A DNA stretch of 64,000 bases from Cryoendolithus antarcticus (Eukaryota > Ascomycota > Dothideomycetes > Cladosporiales > Cladosporiaceae). Positions 31,559 through 41,700 of this stretch are shown here, one piece after another (the stretch's first letter is position 1; each line of letters begins with the position of its first letter). The notes under the pieces are model-generated. The model made no database searches. It saw only the letters and a program-made list of their open reading frames with translations, and was not told where the DNA came from. Location: contig NAJO01000007.1 of assembly GCA_002077065.1 (NCBI GenBank), positions 186,001 through 250,000 on the forward strand. Direction: 5' to 3'. The position numbers and the translations under genes are program-made.

Positions 31559-32199
31559 GCTGACGATCGACGGAATAAACAGTGGCTATACTCAACAGTG
31601 GCATACCTTACGCCGAATCTCAAGCTTGGAACTAGTCCGCTGATCCTTAGTTCGTATCGCGTGTCGAGATAGGCCCTTGCGATCGCAACAGTCGTTAGAC
31701 AGGTCGCGTCATGCTGGCAGTGCGTAGCTGTCCCAGACCCTTGGAAAGGGGGAAGTCTCAGCGTTTGATCTTCATCCTCCTCTCTTTGCAGTCTCGGCTC
31801 AAGTCAAAGGTTCCTATACGATGCGCGACATCCACGGTACATGTAATTTCAAGTCTGCGCGGCTTTACACCGCTCGAGCGTCTCCAAAACAGGCTTTCCT
31901 CGAGGTGGCAGAGACCCATAGTTCCACGGATACGCTGTCAGACTGACGAGACTCGTCCAGATGGTTAGACTGTGAGACATTCATGTCTCGTGCCATACCG
32001 AAGTCGCTTGACAGCCGATTCTCGGCCCAGTCTCGTATGGAGAGTCGACCGAGACTTCCGGCCATGAAATGATCGAATCTAGCTGGAGCGGGAACATATA
32101 ACCAGGAAACACCGCCCGTAATGTGTGTCGTCAGATTTCAACAGCGACAGATCTCCGCGCAGGCCGCATAATTTCCTTCGCCATCGCTTAGATCTGCTG
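31559..32199. other. spacer between the two DUF7587 copies
   Basis: About 640 bp without a supported gene. No clear similarity to the region upstream of copy 1 was recognised by eye, so the duplication, if local, is old or limited to the coding part. Confidence 0.35.
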
Positions 32200-33208
32200 A
32201 TGGGCTTCGTCATGTCTCTTATCGCTGGGCTGTACAACAATGGAGCACAAGGAGTGCTGGCTATACCTCCTGCTCCAGTGTTGACCCCTCCCCCAGCCGG
32301 CTCCTCCCATCCCGCTGCGCATGTCAAGACACAGCTCGAGCTCATCGCCCGGCGAACGCCTCGCTATCTTTTTCGAGTCTGGAACGGCGAGACCAGCGGT
32401 GGCTACGCAGGTCTGAACACACCGACAAGAATAACGCCACTTGCCTTCCGTAATGGGCACGCCGTTCAGAGCATTCATGACATACCGCCTGCTCAGCTCG
32501 CGATCATAGCCCGCGCTCATATCATAGGTAGAGCATCATGCGCGTAACGGGTCGAGGTTTGAAACGCCGTTCTCGTCCTGGACACAATCGCTCGCGTACG
32601 CTCTGCAGATTCTGCCGAAGTACGGGTCAAAAGCGTGGATCAGCTTACTTGACACGAAGAAGCTGCCACCTCGTAATGTGATACTATGGACTCCTGCTCT
32701 CCGTGTCATTGATCCTCATGCCTACACCCAGTGGCCCATGGAGTTCCTAGCCTATGGAATCATTGATGAGTCTGCTGCACTGCGATCAATCAATGGCGAC
32801 GTACTAAAAGCTTTATGCAACTCCTCTCTGCAAAAGTTTCGCCAGGCTGGTCACAGGGTACTCGGCGCTCATCTCGATAGTATCGCTGTGAAAAGTGTCA
32901 TGACCATCATCCAGGACACAAAGGCACTGGTCGGCGACGACTTCGCTCTAGCTTGCGTGGCGTACTTTCGCACGTACCCTATGGTCAAAGAGCCGAGGAA
33001 TGATGATCGTGTGCGCAAGCGTATCGGGTCCTATACACCGCTCATACACGTACTGGCCGAGCATTTCCGCGTGCCGGGAGACTGGAGTTGGGACCATACC
33101 ATCATGACAAGCGCTGTCTACGATGCTGACTTCGAGGATGTGAGATGCGCTGTCGGCTTCATGCGGGAGCTCGTCAACGCCCAAGCCCTCTACACCTCTA
33201 CACTGTGA
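32200..33208 (+). pseudogene. DUF7587-type gene, copy 2, with a +1 frameshift
   Basis: The first part reads from ATG 32200 and carries LIARRTPRYLFRVW, SGG, LNT, ITPLAF and HDIP. This frame ends at TAA 32545-32547. The second part is open from 32528 to the stop at 33206-33208 in the +1 frame and carries PFSSWTQS, ISLLDT, MEFLAYGIIDE and GDWSWDHTIMTSAVYD. The two halves match successive parts of copy 1, so one ancestral gene is clear. The overlap 32528-32547 is too short for an intron, although ATAG|GTAGAG at the junction looks like a decayed splice donor. Either one base was gained or lost, or a former intron was lost imprecisely. The putative catalytic Arg, Ser and Glu are all still encoded, so the break may be recent. 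A sequence error would restore a normal gene. The copy has no basic tail. Confidence 0.6.
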
Positions 33209-34467
33209 GAAGCTGCTCTTATATTGCACACACAGGCGTCGGTCGTAGCTTCCTCACGAAAGATTGCGTAGTAAGACGATGTATTGGAGCGCATGCAGGG
33301 TCGTGAGATCAATCTATAGGGCCCGTCGAAGAGCTGGTACGTCAAGGCGTGTAAGCAAGCGGCTGGTACTCTTGTCCGGGTCGAGTCGCGCTCACTGAGT
33401 GATACATGAGTGCAAGACTTCAGCAGTAATGCGCTATATGGTCAAATCAAGGCAAGGCAACGAATTAAAGTTTCATATTCCAATCGCTTGCCCTCTTCAT
33501 TTATCGGTTCCTCCTCACATATGCATCCACCTCTCACACTCATGCTCGCCCGTAGGACTTGACCGAGCCTACACTCAACATAGACATCCTAAAACTTCCA
33601 TTCGAGCTGAAGCTGAAGGTTGCTGTGCCAGTACTTACGCTGGACCACCACATTGCTAGACCACGCCATACTCGATTCGCCATTATGGCCATGCCAGCAG
33701 CTCCAGAATCGGTAAACTAGAACAGTGGCATGCGCCGCGAGTTTCTCGAGCGAGCCGCTGTTCATTTGCTGAACAAAGAGATGCCGCGCATGGATACAAG
33801 CAGCCCTTTCTTCGGCTTCATTTCCGACAAACTTCAGGAAATCAACACGACCGATAGGGACTTCGCTAGTGTGGGTGCGAGTATGGCGACACCGCTGAGC
33901 GGGGAGGCGTGCGGGTAAGATCTGATTGACAATCAACCTGGATTTCTGAGTTGACGACTGGAAAGCGTTCAGTGGCAAGAGAAGGGGTCCGGTGCGACTT
34001 TAGCGCAGATCAGTATGATTGGGAGCGCATATGCGAACCAGGGAGATGATTTCAGGAAGCCGAATGAGCAAAATTCCATTACCGAGCCACATCAGAAGGA
34101 ATCAACGACCAAAACTCAGCCAAAACCAAAGATCAAGCTCTCGAAGCGCAAGAGACGCTCTGCTTCGCCATCGCCGCAGCGACCTGCAACCAAAAAAAGT
34201 CTTGAATTTCTGCAGACGCGTACAACCGACATAGGCGATCACAGGATTGCGTGCAAGCGCAGCCTCTCAATAGATATGCACAAGTCGAGAAGTAGCCTGG
34301 TGTTCAGTATACGCTCGCATCCCCCTGCGGCATGGCAACGGAGAAGCACACAGGGCGCGAACGCGGCGGCCCAACAAGGCTCGCCTCGAAGCTAGAGGCA
34401 GGAGCTATACACACGAGATAAACCCGGCGGATAGACTATACTCATACACCTATATCATACAACCCAA
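33209..34467. other. island tail with gene-like fragments (33560-33918, 34015-34395)
   Basis: No intact gene can be built. Coding-like pieces occur in three places. Around 33560-33610 an F-box-like phrase (ILKLPFELKLK) occurs in an open frame that runs into a stop. At 33730-33918 an ATG-started 62-codon frame includes FFGFISDKLQEINTTDRDF and ends at a GTAAGA donor-like site. At 34015-34395 a Lys/Arg-rich frame contains a nuclear-localisation-like run (KIKLSKRKRR). They may be pieces of one decayed or wrongly joined multi-exon gene next to the DUF7587 pair. No family is recognised. Confidence 0.4.
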
Positions 34468-37263
34468 TCACATCCCCCTCCCCATCGCCTCAAGCACAGC
34501 CTTCATCCTCACCCCACTCATCTTCTCAAAGCGATCAACATCCATAGTAAATGTACCCCGTCCTCCACTCAGACTCCTCAAATGCTTCAGGTACCCAATC
34601 ATCTCCCTCAATGGCACAGTCGCATCGATAACCCTTATGGCCCTGTTCTCTGCTTCCAACACAGCGTCTCCCGTCCCGGACGCGGTCGACGATCCGAATG
34701 GGTCGGGAGGGGTGTATATCCTCTTCACGTCGACCGTACGTGTGGCGGCGTCGGCCGAGTACGAAGTCTCGCCATCAGCGTCAAGACTCGCCACACTCCC
34801 GCCGCGCTGCGCGGAGAGATCGTGCACGACGGCTCCGAGGTTTTCTTCGGGGACAGAGATGCGGACGGACATTACTGGCTCCATGAGCACTGTGTCTTGT
34901 ATCTTAGCACTCTCGCGAAGCGCTGTCGCGACAGCTAGTCGTGCCACGCTACTGATTGCCGAGAGGGAGGTGTTGGGGAACAGGTGGGTTGTGTGGTCCA
35001 GCGTTAGGGTGATCTTGGTGGAGTGCATGGGGAAGCCATGTGCTGGACCGCGGGCGAGTGCGGCGAGGACGCCGGTGCGGAGGTAGCTCTTCAGTGTTTG
35101 GGTGGGGAGATTAGTAGGTAGAGCGGAGGGTGGCGGGATGATCACGCAGAGGAGATTGTCGTCAGGCAGGTCCAAGGTATGTCGCTCTTGATCTGAGTCC
35201 GCGAGATCTCGGTCGTAGGCGGAGGCTACACCGAGTTGACAAACAGAAACTATGCAGCCGGCTCGCGAAGACTTGCCAGCGACATCGCGGTCGTAGATTT
35301 CTTCGATCTCTTCGCTCTCGGCAGTGATAGTCTCTCGGTAGCCGATCTCGATATCGCCGATGCGAGCCTTGGCTTTCAAGTCTTGGACGAGTCTATCCCT
35401 CGCAATTTCGAGATGGAGCTCGCCCATGCCGGATAGATGAGTCTGACCTGATTCCTCGTCGAGCGTAACATGTAGTGACGGATCCTCACGCAGCAATAGC
35501 TCGAGACAAGCTCGAACGTGCCGCTCCTCGGCAAGGCTGTTTGGCTCAACGCTGACGAAGAAGACTGGCGGCGGAACATGGATAGATTGAAGCTGCAGAT
35601 CGCGCAGCTGCTCTGGCGGACCATTCTTCGGATTCACGGAGGGCGGCATCGACATGAGTGTATCACCCGTGCGTGTGGCTTTCAAGCCTGGGATGACTCC
35701 TATGCTGCCGGAGGAGATCTCGTCTACATCGACGGCATCATCGGCGAACATCCGCAGCAACTTCTGGGCGCGTTCTGGAACCGATAGCGTGGTGTTCCAC
35801 AAGTGCATGTTGCGAGTGAAGGTGCCGGAGTAGACGCGGACGTAGACGAGGACCCCATGACGAGGATGGGAAGTGACTTTGAACGCCAAGGCGGTTGCTG
35901 TAGACATTTGCTGAAGTGCAAGGGAGGGCTTACTTGTCTTAGCCACCGACACAGTTTTGTCCAAGTATTGCGTGAGGGTAAGTCCAGAACTTGCCGGACC
36001 AGACTTGACGTCCGGATCAGGCCGCTCAGATGGGGAGGGGAGCAGATCCACTACAGCGTCTAGCAGAGGCTGAACGCCGATGTTGCGGAAGCTTGCGCCA
36101 GCGAACACAGAGACGACCTGCTGAGATGACTGAAGCGTGCAGCGGCGAAGGCTGGCGATGATGGCTCCGGGTGAGATTGCGAGGTGATCTTCGTTCGCCT
36201 CAAGGTAGTGTTCGACCATCTCGTCGTCATGCTCAGAAAGAAGTTCCACAAGTGCGACCCGTGCTTTGCGCAACTCTGTGCCAAACTTCGCGTCGAGATC
36301 GTCCAGCGCGCTGAGATTGGAAGTCTGCACGTCCTTCCCATCCCCACCCTCGGCGTACTGCAACCCTCGTAGGCCAACGACATCACCAACACCCATCAGC
36401 TTGCCATCGCCGCTCCACCACGGCATGCCGCAGATAGCAGGCCATACATTCAGCTTACTGCCGATCTCCTGCACGGTGCGCGCAAAAGTCGCGCCATCGC
36501 GATCGAGCTTGTTGACGAAGACGATGCGTGGAATCGCATAAGCGCCAGCCTGAATCCACACCTTTTCGGTCTGGGCTTCGACGCCAGCTACGCCGTCGAG
36601 GATACATACAGCACCGTCCAGGACCCGGAGGGAGCGCAAGACTTCGAAGGTAAAGTCCGCGTGGCCGGGTGTGTCAATCAGATTGATGGTATGTGGGTCC
36701 GCGGATCTCGGAGTGTCTGCTGCGGACGGCGGATGCTTGCCAGTCGAGGGTGGCCAAGAGAACGTGATTGCAGCCGACTGGATCGTGATGCCTCGAGCGC
36801 GTTCGGCAGGAAGAAAGTCCGTGATTGTGCTGCCATCGTCGACATCTACGACGGTGATTAGAGTTTTAGGTCATATATGATATGGAACGTGGGTCAACAA
36901 GCAGGGGAATGGATCTTGATTCGCTGCGAGGCTGGATCACTATCGCCACTCGGTGAAAGAGAGAAAAGCACGGGAAAGATGCCGCACCTCCTAACCGGCG
37001 TGAGAAGCCACTGTAGTAGAGCATTCGCTCTGTCGTCGTTGTCTTGCCCTGTGACACAAATGAGCCCCGCTCGCCGCTATGAATGTCATCAAAATACCTA
37101 CCGCATCGATGTGTGCTATGATGCCAATGTTTCGCGTCCGATCGAGGGCGATCGTCGCCTCATCGGACGCCTTCGTCGATACATCTCGAGCGATCTGGCG
37201 GCGATGGTGGCCATAGCCGTCAATGAGGGGACGACGCTGTCTACACAGCCATCTCAATATCAT
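34468..37263 (-). CDS. MEF2: Mitochondrial ribosome-releasing factor 2 / EF-G2 (MEF2)
   Basis: Three exons: 37102-37263, 36988-37048 and 34468-36845; introns of 53 and 142 nt; 866 aa. The start ATG at 37263 gives MILRWLCRQRRPLIDG, a basic amphipathic mitochondrial presequence. Introns split the P-loop: exon 1 ends RNIGIIAHIDA and exon 2 begins GKTTTTERMLYYSGF, restoring G1 exactly. Exon 3 opens VDDGSTITDFLPAERARGITIQSA (G2), then NLIDTPGHADFTFEV (G3) and FVNKLDRDGATF (G4). Domains II to V follow in EF-G order, with GMGELHLEIARDRL in domain III and a domain V end near YLKHLRSLSGGRGTFTMDVDRFEKM. The long acidic insert after G4 and the VDDG rather than EVHDG phrase fit MEF2/RRF2mt rather than MEF1. 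Role: splits post-termination mitoribosomes together with the recycling factor. Confidence 0.94.
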
Positions 37264-37511
37264 CACCCGACACTTGACTGCTCATGTGCGAGGGAATGCG
37301 ACAGAGACTGTAGTAGATATATATATGTGTCTGTCCCAAGGCATGTTGAAGTGAAGTCCAGCCCAGCCAATCCCGTGTCACTCTCATTCGCGTCTGCCTC
37401 CACCACTCCACACGGCCTTCTACCATTGCCTATTGTACAAGCACCCAAGCATAGTCAAGCTCCCTTCGCTACGCTTTGGATCGTCTACACCGCAATGCGA
37501 CCCTCCCAGCG

Positions 37512-39538
37512 ATGAGTGACGACATCACCGCCAGCCCCAAACCGAGCTTCGAATCCTCCTCCACCACCAACAGTAAACTCCCCATCCCGCAGAACCTCCG
37601 CTTCCAACGCCGCACCTCCGAGCGCGCATATCTCGAAGGCGCCTACCGTGACGGCGACTTCCCTCAGCGACCTCCGAGCACGATGGACTATTCTGCTGGG
37701 CATGGAGGCTCACCCTGGGCTAGCAGTCCGGAAGCCAGCAGGCAGAGCTTTGGAGATGCAAATGTGAGCAGGGAGAACTTGCCTCCGCCAGCTGTGCAAC
37801 AAGATGGGCAGGGACGATGGAGTCAGGAGCAGCAGAGGGAGTGGCAGAGCCATCAGCAAGGGCAGCAGCAGGGTCAGCAGCAGCGGCCGCCTCAGCAGCA
37901 GCAGCAAGGCCAGGCGGAGGAGACTAGACGACCGCAGAGTGCGGCGAGGTATCATGGCGCAGCACCCCATTCAGCGCAGCAGCAGAGGCAGTCAGCACCG
38001 CAGTACAAGCTGTCGGCCAAGATCACAGCACTGGAGAGGTCAGGAAAGAAGGACCCGATCTTGCGATTTGACGTTTATGTATGCCTTATCCCGCGAGATC
38101 ACTCTCGGCCAACGTGCTAACATGCAGGCTCAGACGAATCTGCCCAAGTTCCGCACCACGCAATTCCGCGACATCCGACGCACGCACTCCGAGTTCATCA
38201 AGCTCTTCGCCCACCTGCAAGCTTCCAATCCTGAGGCGCTCGTGCCAGCTGTACCCCCAGCCTCGACGTCAGCAGGCATGGGAACGGATGAAGATGAGTT
38301 GCGTACCAAGAACTTGCTCCAGCGATGGCTAAACACAATCTGCACGAACGACGTCCTTATGAGGGACGAGGAGATGGTGTTCTTTGTAGAGAGTGACTTC
38401 GGCTATAGCCCAGTAGTGCGGAAACGACAGCCTGCTACGGGAGTGCGAAGGAAGATGCTGAAGCAGTTTGCACCTCCACCAGACGATACGCTAGAGCTGC
38501 TCGAAGCAAGACCTATAGTGAAGGGCTTCTACCTGAACAGCATGGACGCCCAGCAGAAGGTCGATAAAGTCGTGAAGCACCGAAGATGTATGCTGCAGCC
38601 CCCTGTCCTTTGTCAACAGCCCCCACTAACAAGTTTGTCTAGCCCTCGGCCTCGCAGAAAGCGACCTTGGCGCCAAAATCTCCGCGCTCTCAACCCAAGA
38701 ACCCCACCCCGGTCTTGCACACGCCTACCGCAAACTCGGCAAACACGTGACCACAACCGGCGACCTACACTCCGCGCAAGGTACCTCCTCTGCCACGACC
38801 CTCTCCGATCCACTAGCATACGCTTCAAGCGATGCCTTCGTCGTGAAAGAAACCCTCACAAATCGCCACATCCTCCTCCGTGAGCTCCTCCAAGCCCAAC
38901 AAGCCACGCGCTCCAAACTCAGCGCCGCCGACCGCCTTAAAGGCAGCGGCAGCGTCCGCCGCGACAAAGTCGACGAAGCCATCTCCGCGCTCGACGAAGC
39001 GCGCAGCCATGAAACTTATCTAGCGCAGAAAACGTCTCGCGTGACGCAGAACCTGCTCGTGGAGAAGCGGAAATGGTTCCTGCGTACTTCTGCCGATTTG
39101 CGCGCTGCGATTAGGGATTATGTGCTTCGTGAGATCGAAGCCGAGCGCCGCACCCTCGCCACTCTTGAAGCAGTCCGCCCCGATATCCGCGCCATCGACG
39201 CGTCAGGCGGTCTCTCCCGTCTCGGCCGTGAAGCGCACCCCGTCACCCGCCGGCCTACCTCCCTCACCTCCTCGCAAGGGCCGAAGGGCGATGCGTGGAG
39301 CGGCGTCCCTCGCCGACCGGACGGCCTGAATCGCAGTATTTCCGGGAGCTTTGGGGGTGCGGCTGTGCCCGGGACTGAGGCAGAGGGCGACGAGGAAGCT
39401 GGAGAGGAGGGGAAAGCTGGGGGGCGGAAGAGGGCTGTGAGCAGTGTGGGGAGTTTGGGGAAGGTGCAGGAGGATGATGAGGAGGGGCGGGTGGATGCTA
39501 GGAATGCAGCTAGGAGTCTTGCTGGGGGTAATTTCTGA
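37512..39538 (+). CDS. VPS17: Sorting nexin VPS17 (retromer PX-BAR subunit)
   Basis: Exons 37512-38078, 38128-38587 and 38643-39538; introns of 49 and 55 nt (GTATGC...GCTAAC...TGCAG and GTATGC...ACTAAC...TCTAG); 640 aa. The N-terminal 155 residues are disordered and Gln-rich (runs of HQQGQQQGQQQ). The PX domain (about 165-310) reads YKLSAKITALERSGKKDPILRFDVY, then FRDIRRTHSEFIKLFAHL, then FFVESDFGYSP. A VPS17-type block follows (RKRQPATGVRRKMLKQFAPPPDD, then ARPIVKGFYLNSMDAQQKVD). The C-terminal 330 residues are helical and form the BAR region. The C-terminus is acidic and low in complexity. With VPS5 it forms the membrane-bending part of retromer for endosome-to-Golgi return of receptors. 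Exon joints restore the family alignment exactly. Confidence 0.94.
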
Positions 39539-39737
39539 TCAAGCAGCAGAAATGACGGGAAGGCGATGCATGTGAAAGTTTGCATTTGTACATGGCATTC
39601 CGAGAACATATATGTGCAATCCGGATAAGCTTCCAAGCTATACAACAGCTTTTCGCCACCGTTTTGGGCTGTGTAGACCGCGCTGCAGGCTGCATCCAAA
39701 GCTTCCAGTGGGTCTCCTGTATCACGTCGCACGCAGT

Positions 39738-41405
39738 CTACCACCCTCTCCTCCCTCCATACCCGCCCCGATCCCCACCATATCCCCCGCCCCCGCCCTC
39801 ATACCCTCCGCCTCCCCCACCATAGCCACCTCTATACCCTCCACCACCTCGTCCTCTATACCCGCCTCCACCTCCACCTCCCCGTCCACCCATATAGGCG
39901 CCTCCAACCCCGCCTCCACCAGCACCCTGCGCAACACCGAACCCACCAAAGTCTGGCCCACCATCGACGACGCGGTCACCATCTTCGAAAGTATAGCGGC
40001 GTAGCTGTCCAGCTACGCCAGAAGACTTCGCAGAGGTGGTCAGGTGGTTCTTCGGCCAAGCAGAGCTGGTGATGGAGGCCAGGGAGGCCAGGCGAGAGGC
40101 TACGAGTTCTGCGGGGGTGGGAGAGAAGAAGAGTTTGGGGAGGGAGGTTGTGGCGGGGAAGTCGGGGAGGTCGGCGGCGGCAGGAAGTGGGGCGACTGCT
40201 TTCACTGGAGATATCGTGGAGGGCGCAGGGGCAGCAGTGGAGGGTGTTGCGACCGCGGGGCGTTCGGAACGAGGACCTGTCGGGGCATTGGGCATGCCTT
40301 GACCGGAGTTCCCGGGGATGCTGGGGCGATGCGACGAGTTTGGATTTACTTCCTCGAGGGAGGCTGTGCCGGAGGTGTAGACGATCTCGAAACGCTTTGT
40401 TCGCCCGGCTTCGTTCTCGGTCGCGATCCAAGATTCGACGACAGCGGCGGGAATGAAGTCGACCCATAGCACTTTACGCTGAGTCTCGTCGGGCCAAACG
40501 TGGTCGTGGAGTTGTCGTCGCGCTACGATGGCTTGCGAGGTTGTGGCGAAGATGACGAAGGCGTGAGATTTGTAAGTGTCGAGATGGAGTGTTGAAACGA
40601 CTGAAGGGTCATCTTCTGGCGAGGCGAGGCTGATGAGATGTTCTCGGAAAGTCTGCTGTTGGAGTGGCCGGAGTAGATTCCGAATGTAAAGCGCGTTGGT
40701 TGGCGCATGCTCCGCGGGTAGACCAATGTCCTCCACACCGTCCATTCCAACGGCAGGTGCAACTGGACTTGAAACAGTGTAAGTATCGTCGCCCACTGCC
40801 GCCTCCTGCATTGTTGCATCTCCTTGTTCGGCAGGGACATCTGCATCATCCATGATCTGATCTTGATTCGCAGAATTTGACCTCGGCCAGTCTCTGGCCT
40901 TCTTCATCACTTCTTCAGCCTCTTCCTCGACCTCTGGAATGGTTGGAGAGGGTGGCTTGAGAATGTCCTCGGGCAAGCGCGGCAGATCCTCGTCCGCTGC
41001 CTTGAGCTTCTTTTGCACCGAACCCTCCCTCAGTGGTGGGGTCGGACTCCTCCGCTTTCGCTTGCGCGAGTCTGAGGAAGCCTCATCAGGTACAGGAGAG
41101 CCAGTGAGAGGAGTCGCCGCTGCTTGATTTGATGTATCCTCGTTCTTGGCATTGACTGCATGCGTAGCAACCTCATTGCCTGTCGCATTAGATGGTACTG
41201 CTGCCGCTGCATCGCCATTCACTGCCTCCTCTGCCACCGCGTCGCCGCTCTCCGCTGCCTCTACCGGTGCATCATTACCTTTCTGATCGTCCGCCTCGAG
41301 CGCATCGACATATTGCTGTTTCCTGCTAAGTCCAGTCTGAGGGATGGCGCGGTCCTTGCATAGCTGCTTCAAGTCCACGACCTTAAGCGCGTTGTAGTCG
41401 GCCAT
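39738..41405 (-). CDS. Acinus-like protein: SAP domain, RRM-like region, RSB motif and Gly/RGG tail
   Basis: Single exon, 555 aa, start ATG at 41405. Residues 1-40 are a SAP DNA/RNA-binding domain (YNALKVVDLKQLCKDRAIPQTGLSRKQQYVDAL). An acidic Ala-rich linker with a nuclear-localisation-like RKRKRRSP follows. Residues about 232-320 resemble an RRM (NALYIRNLLRPLQQQTFREHL, then SHAFVIFATTSQAIVARRQLHDHVWPDE, then KVLWVDFIP). A Pro/Ala-rich segment follows, then FFSPTPAELVASRLAS. The C-terminal 80 residues are Gly-rich with RGG units. SAP + RRM + a following conserved motif is the layout of acinus, the scaffold of the ASAP complex with RNPS1 and SAP18 at the exon junction. A pinin-like gene lies at 16.1 kb. 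The link to ASAP is inference; single-stranded nucleic acid binding is a safer statement. Confidence 0.75.
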   Translation of the reverse strand: MADYNALKVVDLKQLCKDRAIPQTGLSRKQQYVDALEADDQKGNDAPVEAAESGDAVAEEAVNGDAAAAVPSNATGNEVATHAVNAKNEDTSNQAAATPLTGSPVPDEASSDSRKRKRRSPTPPLREGSVQKKLKAADEDLPRLPEDILKPPSPTIPEVEEEAEEVMKKARDWPRSNSANQDQIMDDADVPAEQGDATMQEAAVGDDTYTVSSPVAPAVGMDGVEDIGLPAEHAPTNALYIRNLLRPLQQQTFREHLISLASPEDDPSVVSTLHLDTYKSHAFVIFATTSQAIVARRQLHDHVWPDETQRKVLWVDFIPAAVVESWIATENEAGRTKRFEIVYTSGTASLEEVNPNSSHRPSIPGNSGQGMPNAPTGPRSERPAVATPSTAAPAPSTISPVKAVAPLPAAADLPDFPATTSLPKLFFSPTPAELVASRLASLASITSSAWPKNHLTTSAKSSGVAGQLRRYTFEDGDRVVDGGPDFGGFGVAQGAGGGGVGGAYMGGRGGGGGGGYRGRGGGGYRGGYGGGGGGYEGGGGGYGGDRGGYGGRRGW

Positions 41406-41700
41406 CGCGGGAGTGCTCAGCTATGTGATCGATGCTAAATGTCAAATGCTACAATGATATTGATGCTGTTCATGCAGACATATGCAGAGCTCCAAAACTC
41501 ACTCCAAGCAGCACATCGAGTTCTCGGCTCGGAGATATGTTAATCCGAGAGTCATCATTTGAGGGTCACCGTGTCAATAGTGCATCTGCATGCGATAAGC
41601 ACAATTGATATGGTCAAGTCGCTGTTTGAAGAACTTCGTTGGAAACGCAGCATGCCATAGTCGACTCCTCGTCCTTCAACGCTGCACGCAGAAAGCGATT
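41406..41700. promoter_or_regulatory. divergent promoter region, acinus-like gene and GCS1
   Basis: 295 bp between divergent start codons; AT-richer than the flanking coding sequence. No defined motif was recognised. Confidence 0.35.
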
